From Lethocerus indicus (lineage: Eukaryota; Arthropoda; Insecta; Hemiptera; Belostomatidae), in the NCBI GenBank assembly GCA_019843655.1, contig JACDQD010000012.1, forward strand, positions 992,001 through 1,056,000: a DNA stretch of 64,000 nucleotides, in the 5' to 3' direction. Made by a program: the position numbers and the translations under genes. This document shows, piece after piece, positions 43,373-57,400 of the stretch (its first letter is position 1; each line of letters begins with the position of its first letter). The notes beneath the pieces are model-generated. The model was given only the letters and a program-made list of their open reading frames with translations. It was not told the DNA's origin and did not search any database.

Positions 43373-46300
43373 TGTGGAGGAACTAAATAAAGGAATACAT
43401 TCTTCAAAAACTATCATCGGTCATTATGACTATAAGAAAACATTTAAATGTTATTATTTAAACGATACAATATGTTTATATACCCGGCATTTTAACAATG
43501 TATCCAATCTCCGTTAATGTAACTCACTTCACATCAAAATATTTAAACATATGTCGTCGCCCTCTTTAGTTCATCGCCCTCTGTATCGTAATTATTGGTT
43601 TTGGCGCACCCTATAATAAAATGATTGATCGGTTTCTGAGAAGTAGCCCTTATCTTTAAAACTCTGTTGAAATGAACAGTATAGGAGACCTTGCTCCTGT
43701 GAGTCACAGCATCGGAACTAACTCAGCTCGTGTTCGGTGTCGAATTTTCAAATCAAATTAACTTTCTCACTCTGCCAAATTATTTATTTTTGTATATTTT
43801 TCACGCCTTAATTGTAATATTTTATTTCAATCGCTACAAGTAATTCGTTTTAACGAGCTAAAACTGATAATTATTATATTGAATTATTATATTAATAATG
43901 GGGAATGAAAGCAAACATTGAAGGTTACAAAGGTAGTATTGAATGAAGAAAATTCCGAGCATAATTATTGAGCATAGCTTTCTATATTGGCCATAGTAAG
44001 TTTCCAAGGTCTCAATTTTAATTGTGTAAGACACAGAATAACGTAATTACGGTAAAGCAGGTCGTCGATTATCTCAATTCGGTCACGCCGTTCCTCCCTA
44101 TTCGCCGATTTTTTATTTTCATTTTTTATTATGTATTATTCGTTGTTTACGGCCGGTTTTAATAAAACGATATTAAAGCGAGAGGCGCCGTCGCTAAACT
44201 CGGATAATGAATGTTATCAGCCCAACAGATGCATTGGTCGGATTAACCGGTACCTACAATCACTGTATATATTGCCACCATATGCCGCTTATGCATCGTA
44301 AAAATGCGCTATGATAGAAATGCTCTCTTTTATCCATTGTCGAATATGCCGGAGAAAATCAGTGAAAAAATTTCAAGTGACCTTAGACAATACGGTTTCT
44401 TAATATTATTAGCAGAAACGCATTAACGTTATGTAAGTGGCCGCTGTCAATTGTTCACTATTTAAATCCGTACAATACTGGGATGCGCAATTTTTATGAA
44501 GTATGTTATCTGCGCATTTCCTCATTAGTTAGAGAATACTGTATTAAACCAAAGAATTATTTAATAAACAACGCTGCGCGTTGCGTAAGGATTATTGATG
44601 AAATCTAAACCGTAAGGAAGACCTGAGGATCTATAGTTTCACCTGATTTGAGTAAATTGAATCATAATTTTTTTTCTTTTTATTGCATTATAGTTTATAG
44701 TATTAAAGTGCGGCTACAGGCAGGAATGTGAGCGGGCGAATAATTCGGGACGAATCGGTTTTCGTAGTTCCGCAGTTTTGGAGCGTGAAATTTGTCGACC
44801 TCCAGATGCTCAGGTATGAGATTGCCCGGAGACTAATAATATTGCACTGCGATTTCTTTTTTTCCCCCTTTTTACGGCCCAACGTCCTACACGACAGATT
44901 CTTTACGGATGATTCAGTGAAAGACCGATTCAAAGACTGCAGGCTCCGACGCGACTTTGTTCGGATTTAGTCTCTCTTATTGTTCGTAACGCCGGTTTAT
45001 GTTCCTGGCCGTGGTCACTACTATTGGGGTTTCTGCGCCATAATAATAGATGAAAATAATTCAAGGTAAAGTGTTGTATTTTGAACCTGCAGTTGTGGAG
45101 TTCCACCTTTTTTTATATCCACCGGCACGTAGAATAAATTTTCCAAATTATCTTCAGGAACACTTTATTGCAAATTGCATTGAACAAAGATGTTCCAATC
45201 GTAGCTTTCGTGCTGAAGGACTTTCGGATTTATTTAAAAAACGTCCAACCTCGTTTCGACATCCTCGCATTCCTCCGCCGCGACAACGCGTCCTCAACCC
45301 ACAAATACAGGAAGCATTAATTGGTATGATTTTATTCATTCTGTAATAAAAACTTATCTCCGCTGTCATGTGCGTGACTCCCACAGTTTACGTGTCCAAG
45401 TGACAACATCTAAATCTGCGTCCAACATCCTTCCGCCGTCCTCAACACCGTGTCGAATACAGATGTAACAATCTGTGTTACGACCGAATTTATTTCAATT
45501 GCAAAAACAGTTAATTCGTTTTAATTGACGAAAGAAATATTGTGCCAAGGATTTTGTTTTTTTATTGTTTTCATTAGTGTTATAAGCGCAGCCGTCGTTT
45601 CGACCAGCAGCGTTCTCTGTTCCCGAGTGGCATCGGTCTCTTCTTGGAGTTATTTTCAGTCCTTTGCGTCACTCCGCGATGAATTTAGTCTGTGTCGCTG
45701 GGACTTTTCAAAACGGTCTGTTGCTCGATTTTTACCCGCACCGATATTGAACAGCCTCATTGATGTTATTGCCTTCCCTCCTCTTATTACATCTTCGGCT
45801 ATTACGGGACCACTTCTCGGGAAGGGTTTCTGCCCCAGTGATCTTCAAATAAGTAGATTTAAGGTTGTCGAACGCCACAATGAGGCATTGCTCGTAATCG
45901 AGGATAAGTTTCCCTTAACGACCCGCCGTAGAAAAGAGAGGGCAAGAATTAGCCCAAGAATATAGGAGCAAATTTGTTCTGTATTTAAGATTAAAGAAAC
46001 AGTCGCCGGTCAATATTGAGAGCAAGACTTTCACAAATTCTACCAAGAAAAAACCAATTTTTAACTTACGGAATCTATTTTTTTTATTTTTTTGTCAGAC
46101 TACCGTATAATTGGGCGACTATTATTGAAGAGGGGGCGGATGTAACCCTTGAAATGTAAATAATCCGTAATTACCAGGGCGCGCCATACGGTCCATGCCA
46201 GATGCGGTATATTTTTTGTCGTTCTTAGGATGTAGACAAATCGAATTTTCAATTTCGAAATTCGGTACGCCCGAAATTGACGGTTGAAGACGCCGTTTTG

Positions 46301-46394
46301 TGTACTGTGGTCGCCGGTGCCTCGAGAGGGGCCCGACTGTAAAGGAGCGGAGTTTATTTTTGTAGTTGTGAAACGCGGTAGTGTCTCTGTTACA

Positions 46395-46553
<159 letters not shown>

Positions 46554-47435
46554 CGTGCCAACGGCCCACAGTGACTGTCCCTTTCGAAACAAACAAACGT
46601 TTGTAGAAAATCATAATTTACTAACGGTTGAACGGAATTTAGTCAAATGTTCAGTGTGTACAGACTGTTTTATAGTTGTTCGCCCCAGCGTTATATTGCA
46701 AATAAAGAATGTCCTTTCGTATTATTCCCCTTGTTGTCATACCTGCTTGGAGGCTACCTGTTTGCCGATTAGGCAGCTTGTTGCCCCTAACAAATGTTAT
46801 GTCCCGTTCGCTAGTCATAGCGCGCAGACAGACTGCTGTTCCGAACGAGAGGTTACAGCCCGAATCACCTAAATTTCGCTCCAGTTTTTGCCGACGGATA
46901 TTTTTACGGGTGCGTTAAAAATTACAGAACAAACTGGGCGGAATGGCTTCACCGACTAATCCCATTATTTCTCTTTCCTTCTTGTAATTCAACTTAGTGT
47001 AATCTTGTTATTCAAAGCTTTGACGACCTCGTGGGCATCTCATAATTGGATGAGCCCCAGCGATGCGACCGAAAAGTCGATTTGTTCATTTCTCATAATT
47101 TTTCATCGCCTGGGGTGTCGTAACTGTGATAGGAAATCTTTCGCTGAAAATTCGAATATTCCTTAACTATAAAGAGTTAGTTTTATTTTTATGAGCTTGG
47201 ATTCTCGTTGCAATCGGTAGCGCGCCGTTAATGATAGGGCCGAGATAAATGCGGGTCGGGAGGCAGAAAATCACACAGTTATAGTGAATTCTGAAATTAC
47301 CACGGCGTATTTCTACAGACAAAGAGTTCTCCCGTAAGCGCAGTTCACAGAGCTCTAGCATAAGGTACAAGACAAAGTTACGAGACACTAAAATAAGAAA
47401 CTATATTCACGAGAATTAATTATTAAATACTTTAA

Positions 47436-47674
47436 CCCTCTATGGGCCGAATTTTTATTTTAAATCCAAAAAAATTGGGAGAACGAATAATCAGCAATTA
47501 TAAATCTATATATACAAATGAAAAAAAATTACAAAAAATGATATTGATATTGGTCATATTGACAACGTTATTGGATTAAGATTTATGCGTTATCTCACGA
47601 AAAAAGCTATAATTATTTGGTAAAATCTCGATAAATTGAAATGTGACCTGAAAGTTACACGGGCCCATAGAGGG
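47436..47674. mobile_element. piggyBac-type MITE, copy 1 (239 bp)
   Basis: The element is bounded by TTAA on both sides (47432-47435 and 47675-47678). It has perfect 13-base terminal inverted repeats, CCCTCTATGGGCC and its complement. The body is AT-rich and non-coding, and contains ACGAAAAAAGCTATAATTAT and GTAAAATCTCGATAAATTGA. TTAA target and ends starting CCC are marks of the piggyBac superfamily. It must have moved with a transposase coded elsewhere. Confidence 0.88.
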
Positions 47675-48273
47675 TTAACTTTAATTGTCACCGAATGGTA
47701 TCAATACCTATAATTTTTTTATTGCGCAATCAACATCGCTTACATGTTATGGGTGCATGTGATCTTATGTATTGTTCTGGTACATATGGTATATAAATGA
47801 CCGCAATTATTTTACTTTAGTGGCAATAGAGAATTTATTTAAAACTTCTATCCCGGCCCGACTGCATTTACTTGGGCGGCAGTACCATCATGCGGTTAGA
47901 TAACGGTTATCACACTTGGCAGAGTCGTTGCTCACATGTATCGGACAGCCGTGGTGGTGACGTATGGTCGAAGATAGGACGTATATGTCGTGGTACGATC
48001 GGCGATTCCTGAATCCCTGGAATCGCTGTCCCCATATATGGTGATGGGGGGGCGTCTCTCTGATTCACTCCTGCAACAGCCGCAATCGCTTTAAAACGGT
48101 TCCTAATATTCCAGCGTTGGGGTTCTTATTAAGCCCCCGGAGTCGTCGATAGGAGCGAAAATACCCGGTCTATTCCTAGACCCATATGGCGAGTGGACGA
48201 TGGGTCCCAACGACCCGATTACATTTCGAATGATCCGAGGAATTTTTTATTAAATCCCAATCTAATTCCTCCT

Positions 48274-48310
48274 TTTCGATTTCGGCGTTTCGCCATCGTC
48301 AGTAGCGTCA
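48274..48310 (-). ncRNA. Hammerhead-like motif copy with CTGACGA core
   Basis: On the minus strand the order is GACGCTA, CTGACGA, T, GGCG-AAA-CGCC, GAAA, TCG. The loop bases have changed so that stem II is four base pairs, which supports selection or inheritance of a structured form. The 3' side (ACCGGTC and stem I) is lost. Confidence 0.35.
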
Positions 48311-48340
48311 GTTGGGGTAATGCTACAAGGATGCAATAAA

Positions 48341-48445
48341 CACCCGAGAGCGGGCAAAAACACGTTCAATGGAGCCGCTCAGGTGGTTTCCGAACACAGG
48401 AAAAATTCCGGAACAGCTGGGGTTCAACCCCTGCCAACCCACCTC
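48341..48445 (+). repeat. Dispersed repeat, copy A
   Basis: It starts CACCCGAGAG and contains CAGGTGGTTTCC, ACAGGAAAAAT, CCGGAACAGCTGGGG and CCCCTGCCAACC. Copy B at 63777 has the same boxes in the same order and orientation. The family was not identified. Confidence 0.65.
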
Positions 48446-51400
48446 CGTTCCCACCACATTACGCGGTTTTACCGGAAGCCAGTTATAATTCAGTAGTTCA
48501 ATAATTTATTTATTACTTAATTATTAATAATAAATAAAAATAATAAACAATATCAATGTCCCTTCTTTACGGTAGAATGCATTTGAGTTTATTCTACGGT
48601 CATTCTGATGTAGCCTTTCAATTGTTATCTTTTATAGAACTTTTAACATAACTTACTCAAGTGGAGATAACATTTTTCGGTCGATTTCAACACTTTTCTA
48701 TTTAATATCAACAATATATAGTTTAATAAAAAAAATTGTACCCCCGAATTTGTCTTTTTTGAGATATTTGTTAATCAGCTCCAGGTGAATTCGTGTCTGA
48801 GACGTTAACACTCGTTACTCGCCGTCGCGATACGCTTCATAATAAATTCAAACAATACACTGCAGTCTCATTACTAGGCACAATACGCGCCTTTATGAAA
48901 AAAGGTTTTGTGTCGGTACTAAAAATAAAAAAAAAACAGGTCTCATTAGGACTTTGTCTAATTGTCACGTTCTGCTGAAGCGATCCCGGCATAATAGTTT
49001 CAAATGTAATTGGGCAAATAGTTTTGCTTTTTTTTTACCGAAACTAATTTCTCGTGAATTTACAGTTCGCTTACTCGTTACAAATTTTATTTATAATAAA
49101 CCGTATGAAAAAAAAATTATTGTACAATACAAATTATGCAGTACGTGACTGGCGCCGCGATGTCATGTGGCGGATATCGTAATTACAGAGTGAACACATG
49201 TCACTGGAGGTGAAGGAGGGCCTACATTGTTCCACTGTTATCACAGAACAGCTGTTCTCCAACGCTCGCTTATCCAATTTATTCGTGTTCCGTTCTCGAT
49301 ATGAACCGAGAACGCATTGTATCAATATCCTGAAATGTTAGTCCGCAGTTATATTTTGTATTTATTCATTATTCATTTCGCCTATGGTGCAAAATCGGTA
49401 TATATAATTGTTTCTATTATACAGCAATTAGTACCACCCTCGCCCACAACTATTATATAAGCCATTATATTATTACTCCATAGTATCTTTGAGGCAACCA
49501 GACGGGTTTTGGCCGGCGTCTCGACCTCGCAGCAACTGGAACCGGTCGCGTTTTCTCCCTCAGTCCGGAATAATTATTCCGCGGGTTCGTAACGAATTCG
49601 ACTATACGGCCGAATGGAAAGTCGGGGTCGATCCACGCGTCGGTGGCTTACTCCGACTTGTATTCCAGGACGCGGGACTTACTGCTTTTACGTTTAAGGT
49701 AACGGGTGAGAACAGTATAGGGCAGTGTACGATAATTTAAATCTGATACGAACGGAGTATCTCCTTATATCGAAAGATTTAATAGCAAAAATTTTAATTC
49801 TCGGAGTTGACAATAACTATACACCTTCTTTTATTGCACAATCAACAAACAATCTTATATTCTAGGTGATTTAAGTATTGCCCTGACATATTTCCCGCCC
49901 TTTTTTTCTAGACAGAAAAAATCTCTGGGCCAGCGGCCTTTAAGAGGGGGAAGAAAGACGGGAATGAAATTTAGGAAACCGGAATCTTATGGCTTGGTCG
50001 ACTGTGAGTATGTTGAGGTCGTTGTGAAGCCCGTACTTGGAAATATAACAGTGAGCATTGGGGATGGATCGAAGTATTTTCGATTGGAACCTCTGGATTT
50101 ATAATATTTTTGACAGGGGTTGATATCAGTTCACAGGGGGCGTTTCGAAACTTGTTCCTTTTTTTCGAGATCATCGTCCCCGTTTATGCCGATGAAGGCC
50201 CCAAGGATTTCTAACTGTTGAATCTTTCGTGCGGGCGGCAGTAGGTCGATGGGAGGATAAGGGTTGATTTAGGGTTGCGTGCGCCCCCCCTATCGTATCT
50301 CGGGTACGATTTAACCACTTGACACGGTTACCGATTTTAATTTGAATCGAAAGACCCAAGCTCTAGCTGACTCTAGATCTTCAGTTTGGATTTTCGGCCT
50401 TATCTCGTCTGACGCTCAATCGATGCAACGTAAATAGTAGTGAGAACAACAGTGTGTCGGACGTACATCCAGACAGAAAATTGGAGGAGAGATATAAAAT
50501 AAAATATATATTTTATATAGATAAACATTTGTCAGACGTGTGCAAAACACTTCTGGACGTTTATTAATGCAACGTCAATAAACTTTTACGGAATTTATAT
50601 CTTACGCGTAGGATTTATTTGTTGGGCTAGTAGATATTCTTAACCGCCCCAAAACCTGATGGTCGGTTTTGATGGAGTAGTGGCATAGATGGAATGTCGC
50701 ATAGTAATCGGCACTATATATGAGATCCTATACAACGTGTGTTGTCTGTCCCCGTTAACAGGCGTAGGAGTATCGTTCCAATACGAAACGACGGAATAAG
50801 AAGACTGGGACAACTTGATGGATGTAGCAGGAAGGATCCACTTGGGTCGAGGGGAATTAAGTTTTTATTTCTACGGGGTTTCCACCGCCGTCAGTCGAAA
50901 CGATGAGGAAATAAATTATTAGTTCGGTCCTAGAAAATTATTTGAAATTGATGGCAGGCGTTCCTCGAGGGGTGCTGAAAACGCGCTCGAATGTCCTGAT
51001 CCTTCGCCATTAAGCGGCGTTACGCCACGGGGACGCAGTTGCGACACCCGGAGGGCGTCGCCCGCCAGTCCAAATTGGCCGGGTGAATAATTTTTTTCAA
51101 AAATTAAAAACGATTTCCGCAAATATTGCGCAATATCTGCCGGTGCAGATGTTGTGTCCGCCGGGGCTGTTGAACCGGTCCGAGCGGCGTGCTTTACATA
51201 AGGACTTTTAAAAACTATAAATACGCGATTGGATGGAGCCAAGGTGAACGTGTCAGCTGATTCATCGCTTCGGACTTTTTAAATCTCCCTGGGGTGGAAG
51301 GGGTTGGGGGAGGGGGGCGAAATTTCCACCACCTCCTTATTCGGAATACCCGATTTGCATATTGCCCTCCCATTCACTTGCCTTTAAACGGTATTTCTTG

Positions 51401-53669
51401 CCTCCCGTTTAAAAAACACACGTGTGATCTTCGTAACAATCTCCACAGAGAATCGTACCTTAGGAATAATGTGGAATTCTTGTGTCCGCATGTTACCAAA
51501 AAAACAAAACAAAAATGCCAAATCGGTGTTACAGGAGCAAGCGATTTAGGTATTGTCGTCACACGGTTCTCATGATGAGGAAATCATACACCGGCGACAT
51601 TGTCCTGACTTGTTATTCTGGACATTAGGGCCAGCCTCGTTTAAGCCACTTTAATGGACGGGTAACTGATGAAAGGAATTCGACGAGAGGATTCGCGTCG
51701 AAACTTTGTTAACTTTATTTCAAACGAATATCGTAAATTCACGAATTTTAAGGGTGTGTTGGCGATAAAAAGATCGAAACTCGAAAAGCCAGTGCTAAAA
51801 AATTGACTGCGTAGTGAAGAGTTGAAGGGGGGGAGTCTTCGAGTGCCTTTACGTGTTTTCGGTGGTCCCGAACACGATTTAACCATTTTCAATGTGGCGT
51901 GAGCAGTTTTCCGGTGTCTGTTCCGCCGCCGGAGCTCCTTCACGCTCTTTCCTGCAGAATTACTCAAAATATCACCACCCTTGATAATTTCTCTATCGTC
52001 AATACTAGCAGTAAATATCGCATTCTATTTGTAACGCAGTCCTACTGACAAATGAGCTTTGTATTGTACATTAATTTTTACCTTTCTATAAAATTGTGTA
52101 TCTCGAAAACCAATCACTCATAGTAACCCGTTGAAAATTTAATACGTTCCTGACATATGTTCTACTCATATATTCCATAGTTGCATTTTTCGAACTGTGA
52201 CCTGTTGAAAGTCTTTTTTCATTGTGAAAGCCGTCGGGAGAAACGGGGTACTTGAATTTTAAATTCAAAACTTGGCGCTAGAAAGAAAATAAACTTTGCC
52301 ATTAAAATAAATTGCTATTTGCTTTCCGGTTGGCTTCCCGAGCGGCAGCTGGTGAAGTTTTTCCCGTTTTTGCACTTTCACCTAAGCCCGTAGTCCTAAG
52401 CCCCGATCGAAGGTCGAGTCCCCTACTTCGGTTGGACAACTCTCTTAGAGGCGTAAACCTCCTATGCAAACCTTAACTACTCTATTCGCCCTTAAAACTT
52501 TAAAGTGTGCTTCGTTTGCAGTGTATTTCATTTTAAGCATTAAATTTTGTGGTTACGCCTACAGTTTTGCACTGACGACTAATCGCTTGATATAAATTAA
52601 TTTTGGTTAATAATACACACTTAAATTACAGCCTTCGCTTATGTCATTGTCCTGAAACAGATTACGTGGAATTAATACCGGTTCAGTTTCCGATTTTTCT
52701 AGTGTGTCGCTTCCTGCGGGACGCCTGTTGAAAGTCAGAAAGATAGGAATTATTTCTGTTAGATGGATTTCGGCGGATATTACGTAAGTACGGTTTCGAA
52801 TTAAACTGTGTCTTTATCGAGGCCGTAATATTAGTAAACGTTTCTAAAAAAACAAACAAACATGTTCTAGTTTCTTGGTCAAAAACTAGATGAATATGGG
52901 TAAAATCAACCGGGAAATCGGGACGAAAATAGGGTCTGGAAACAGACGTGTTTTCGCCGACAAGTCTATCGCCGGTATTAACGAAAATAAATGAAAATGG
53001 GTTACGACATGGGAAAGGAATGTGCGGAGGAGGCGTTTTTTGTGTTAAAAAAATAGCAAATTCGGTGCTCGATATGCAGTGCCTAATAATTAGTTTTTAT
53101 TTTGTAATCCGACTGTTTGTCGCCTCTAGCGATAAGAAGATCGGAGTACTTTTCCGCGTTTTTTCGGGTTCGAATTTCGTTCTGAAATTAACATTAATTC
53201 GCGTTCGAAACGAGATTTAAAAGCGGCCGGTACTTTTGCATTTCGCGGGGAGGAGAACTTTCCTGACCGACCCCGGTAAGAGATTACTTTCCGAAACTTC
53301 GTTCGGCGAGGGTTTAAAGTGTTTACCTTAACGAGGAATATGTGATCTCCCCCCACCCACCCCCAAAACAAAGTTTAAAGCGTGTCCGGATTAGCTTTTA
53401 TGGCGAGGATAAAGCGTGTTTTTACAATTGCAAATTAGTTAGGAATATGCGCATTTAGAGTGTATTTTTAAGGGTGTATTCTATCCTCCCCCGAATCCGA
53501 TTGGGAGGGTCGATGGCATTGTGCCCACTACTGTGCATTGTTGAGAATCCACCCTCTAATTGGCACTTGTACAGTAATGGGGGAGAGTCCTTTTCAGATA
53601 ACATAACATGTTCCTGTCATAATCTGTTTACTTATACCATTGGCGTGGATAGTACTTTCAATTGTTTAA

Positions 53670-53888
53670 CCCTCTATGGGCCATTATTTTAAAACCAAAA
53701 AAATTGGAACGAAAAATCAGCAATTATAAACCTATATGTGCGAATGAAAAAAAGATATTGATATTGGTTGTCTTGACAACGTTATAGGATTAAGATTTAT
53801 GCGCCGTCTCACGAAAAAAGCTATAATTATTTGGTAAAATCTCGATAAATTGAAATGTGAACTGAAAGTTACACTGGCCCATAGGGGG
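53670..53888. mobile_element. piggyBac-type MITE, copy 2 (219 bp)
   Basis: It has TTAA on both sides (53666-53669 and 53889-53892). The left end is CCCTCTATGGGCC; the right end complement is CCCCCTATGGGCC, one mismatch. The body matches copy 1 at 47436 along its length, in the same orientation, with small deletions near its 5' end. Confidence 0.88.
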
Positions 53889-54399
53889 TTAAGAAAAAGT
53901 TGAATCCGCCGAACCAACAGAATGTATCATTTTTAGTAAATTTCATTTACAAAAAACATTTTATCGTCAATCGTGTAACTATTTAGTCATAATTTTAAAA
54001 ACCGCGAATAGAACTATTGAATAGAATGTTATCTTAGTTTAATTTTTTGAATTATAATTGAACCACGCATCAAATTGATACCTGGATATTAGGGCCAAAT
54101 CAGGTTCAGAGATAGGTTTAAGTTTAGATCGACCGTACATTAAATGGTTACGAAAATGTATGACTAACCTTTAGAAGAGAGTGTGGTCTGAATAGTTTTT
54201 AAACATTTGTAATTACTATTACAATTTATCAGTATAATTTGTCAGTTTGAGAAATGGGTTAAAGCTAGATTTATATCCTGCATAAAATGCAAGCCGTACA
54301 CATTACCTCGTGAAACTCCAATAAAAAAACTAAATCTTTTGTTGGGATAATATTGTAATAACGCATATATCTTGGAATAAATTGGCTTTTTCTGACATT

Positions 54400-54430
54400 C
54401 TAGTCTCCTGGCTCGATTCCAGGTCTCGGC
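54400..54430 (+). repeat. tRNA T-arm-like hairpin
   Basis: CCTGG, CTCGATT, CCAGG forms a perfect five-pair stem with a seven-base loop, as in a tRNA T-arm with one loop change. It follows an AG after a T-rich run. Probably a piece of a tRNA-derived SINE. Confidence 0.35.
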
Positions 54431-57400
54431 CTGCTGCTTGCCCTCGTAGCGTTAAATGAGTACGGAGTCTTGTATAATGAAAGAAAACAAGGAAATTTCA
54501 AAAACCTCTCTTTTTGATTATCGGCGAAAGTACAACAAGGGGAGTGTTTCGAATTTTATCCGAAACGTTCCCACGTGTGATCCGGCCACCAGTTTCGTTC
54601 CGGGTTCATTAAATTTCCATTCGGTGGGAATCGATATACCCGTGGGGGCCTTAACCCTGCCTCCTCATTGAAATTGATCACTTGAAAGCGTAGTACGTCT
54701 CTCGACTTTGTGTTAGAAGTTAACCCGTATCGAATGAAAAAAAACATAGTAAACGCTTCAAGTTTGTAGAAATTCGCGTTTCTGTTATTTAATATGCGAA
54801 CAAACTTTGATATGTTTGTGTTGGAAAAATCCCGAATCTCGGCCCCTATAATTTCTATGTTTTGGGGAATGTTATTTTCAGAAGCTTTAACACGGTCAGC
54901 TTCCTCAATTTTTCAACTCGAAATAGAACCCGGTCTAAAATTTCCAGTAATATTACGGCGGTCTAAAAACAGAAGTAAACAAAAAAATAGTATTTAATGT
55001 CTATATATTGGAAAATATTCTTATATCCTTAAGGTTCCTCCGTCCGACTATAAAACGGAATTATTTCAGATTTCATACAAAAGATTGATTCATAATATTC
55101 TCGCGTAATTAGTGTACCATAAAATTATTAATAAACTGCGCTGAATTGTACTTTGTGAGTCCACATTCGCGTTTTTGGACATTAAGCTGAAAAACAGTAC
55201 GAAATAAAATATTCATATAACTCTCTTAAACATACAACACACGATAACAGATTAGCAAATGTTCGGACAAGCAGCAAACACTCAGACTTAAATAAAATTT
55301 AATCCAAAAAATCAAATTTCAGTGGATACAACGGAGTTGCGGAAAAATAGATTAACAAAATCATAAAATGGATGTTTTAAGGAACAATTGGGAAAAAACG
55401 TTGGGAAATTCAGTAATGTGTATTAGTCTGCAGCAGTTGGCAACTGTCGCTCTTGACTTTGTATGCAAATACGCAGTATTGATTGTCATTTTTCCATTTT
55501 AACTTTATACGAACACGAAAGGATATTTGGATAATGATATTTTCAAGAATTAGTACTTTGTTTTAAATAAAATTTAAAACATATCTTCAAGAAGGTAATT
55601 AACCTAAATAACAATAGATTACTTTTCCTTCTTTCTTTCTTGTCCTTTGTTACTAATCGATCTTCAAATCTTGGTATAGGTACAATAGCGCCGATAATAT
55701 TCTTTTCATTTTGTTTTTTTCCTGAATATAAATTTTAATATATTTCGAAAGGAACAGATATTTGTTGTTCGGAGGAACACAAATGTCTGGAATTGTGATT
55801 TATTTTACTTGTGCGCTTGATTTTCACCAAGGGGGACTCAAAAGGACATTCATCACGCTGATGCAGACAGAAAACGTTAACGCGCATTCAGGTTTTAAGC
55901 TGACACAACGAGTAGTAAGACACGAGCGTTTGTTTGATTGTAATTTCGAAACAGCGTTAATGAGTGGAGTTTACAAAAAGTCAAAACAAAAATTGTCTAC
56001 TCGTTATCGGTGCTGATCGAACATCGATATCTCGTATTGCATTTTACAGTTGTCACAGTAAAACAGTGAAAAAAAGTCCCGTATATAAATTTTGTTCGTG
56101 GACATTGTTTCCTGGTACTTTTTTATCCTGTAAGTATCGGTAACTGTCGCAAATTTTGAGAAAACAATGTTCCAGCCACATGTCATTATGTAGAGTAACA
56201 TTTCTCTGTTATTCAGTCAACTTCACTGTTGTATTCACGAGGTACGAATTTTCATAGATAGAATTTCTTTTTCATTCAGTCTCATATCTAAAGACCGTAC
56301 ATCCGAAGAACCAGGTGTCCCATTAATTGCCTTTTTTATAAGATCATTTTATTTTATACATTTTATACATAATTTGCTCATTCTTGTTTTAAAGTACTGA
56401 TTTTACTGTAATATTTTCACTTTCTGAGGCTTGCATGGAAATATAATCAATTTCTGCCTCCAGCGAAAGAAAAATCTGCCTCGAACTTCTCGATTCAAGC
56501 AAATTGGCCTTAGGAAACAGGTTTCTTTTTTCGTATAAAACGACTGGCTCGCAGCGGGTCTTTTTTTGTGGCTTCGTTTATTGCACAGCAAGTGGCCCTA
56601 CAGTCAGTAGAGCCGTCCTCCACGGCTTTAGGCCTAAAACGGAATCGACTTTCATCTTGACCCATTTATAGACCCGTCGTTTTCATCATTTTCAGGCCCA
56701 ATTTAGAGACCGAATATCATCCCTTTATTACTTTTCACCGATTGGTCGAGTCCCAAGAAAAAAGGTATACAAGCAGAGATATTCCCTATTTAAATCTTAT
56801 ATCGAACGTGAAAATAATCTTAATTTGTAAATATAAATATTTTCCGTGCAAGGATTAAATTAGATAGTAAATAATGGCCTATTAAAAGGGATTTTACGGG
56901 GATTTTGAAATCAATCTGGGCAATTCCTAAAAAATTCCATAATATTACGCGAGTCTATCGGAAGCAAATTACAGAAAATATATGCTCGGTTCGGCCTCCA
57001 GCGCATGATTTCGTGTAAAACATGAGAGCAGGTGATATAAGAGATAAAAGGGATATGTTGTTGTCAAGTGTCTGCACGCGTTGATGAGGAAGCGGCTGAA
57101 TGAACTGCACCGATGCACGGGGTGTCGGAATCGGGAAGTGGTGACAGGGGAGACAGCCGCGTTATCCGAATTTCTAATACCGACCGTAACAAACAATAAT
57201 TATGCGTTCAAAATTATATCTGGGTATTTGTCCTAGACCTGTTTCTCTTTGGCTAAAACGTATTGTAAAAAGTTGAAGTCGAATTATAGAATTTCGAGCC
57301 TGACGCACGAAATCCTGTCCTGTTTCTCTAACGAATAATATTTCGAACTCCTTCCTCCCGATCTATATCTATCGTATTGAATGGGCACATAAGTGGATTT

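Noticed and set aside
45525..45965. 146-codon open frame on the plus strand, the longest not caused by repeats
   Set aside because: It starts with TTG rather than ATG, shows no recognisable domain, and its hydrophobic start is the only protein-like feature. No splice context. A frame of this length is plausible by chance in the GC-richer right half.
52335..52440. tRNA-Ser or tRNA-Leu-like segment (CCCGAGCGGC ... GGTCGAGTCC)
   Set aside because: The acceptor ends do not pair and the T-arm stem is poor.
54395..54511. Possible third exon of the 26089 gene after TTCTAG, phase 0, hydrophobic GLGLLLALVAL
   Set aside because: The segment overlaps a perfect tRNA T-arm hairpin and reaches a stop without a donor. 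More likely a SINE fragment than coding.
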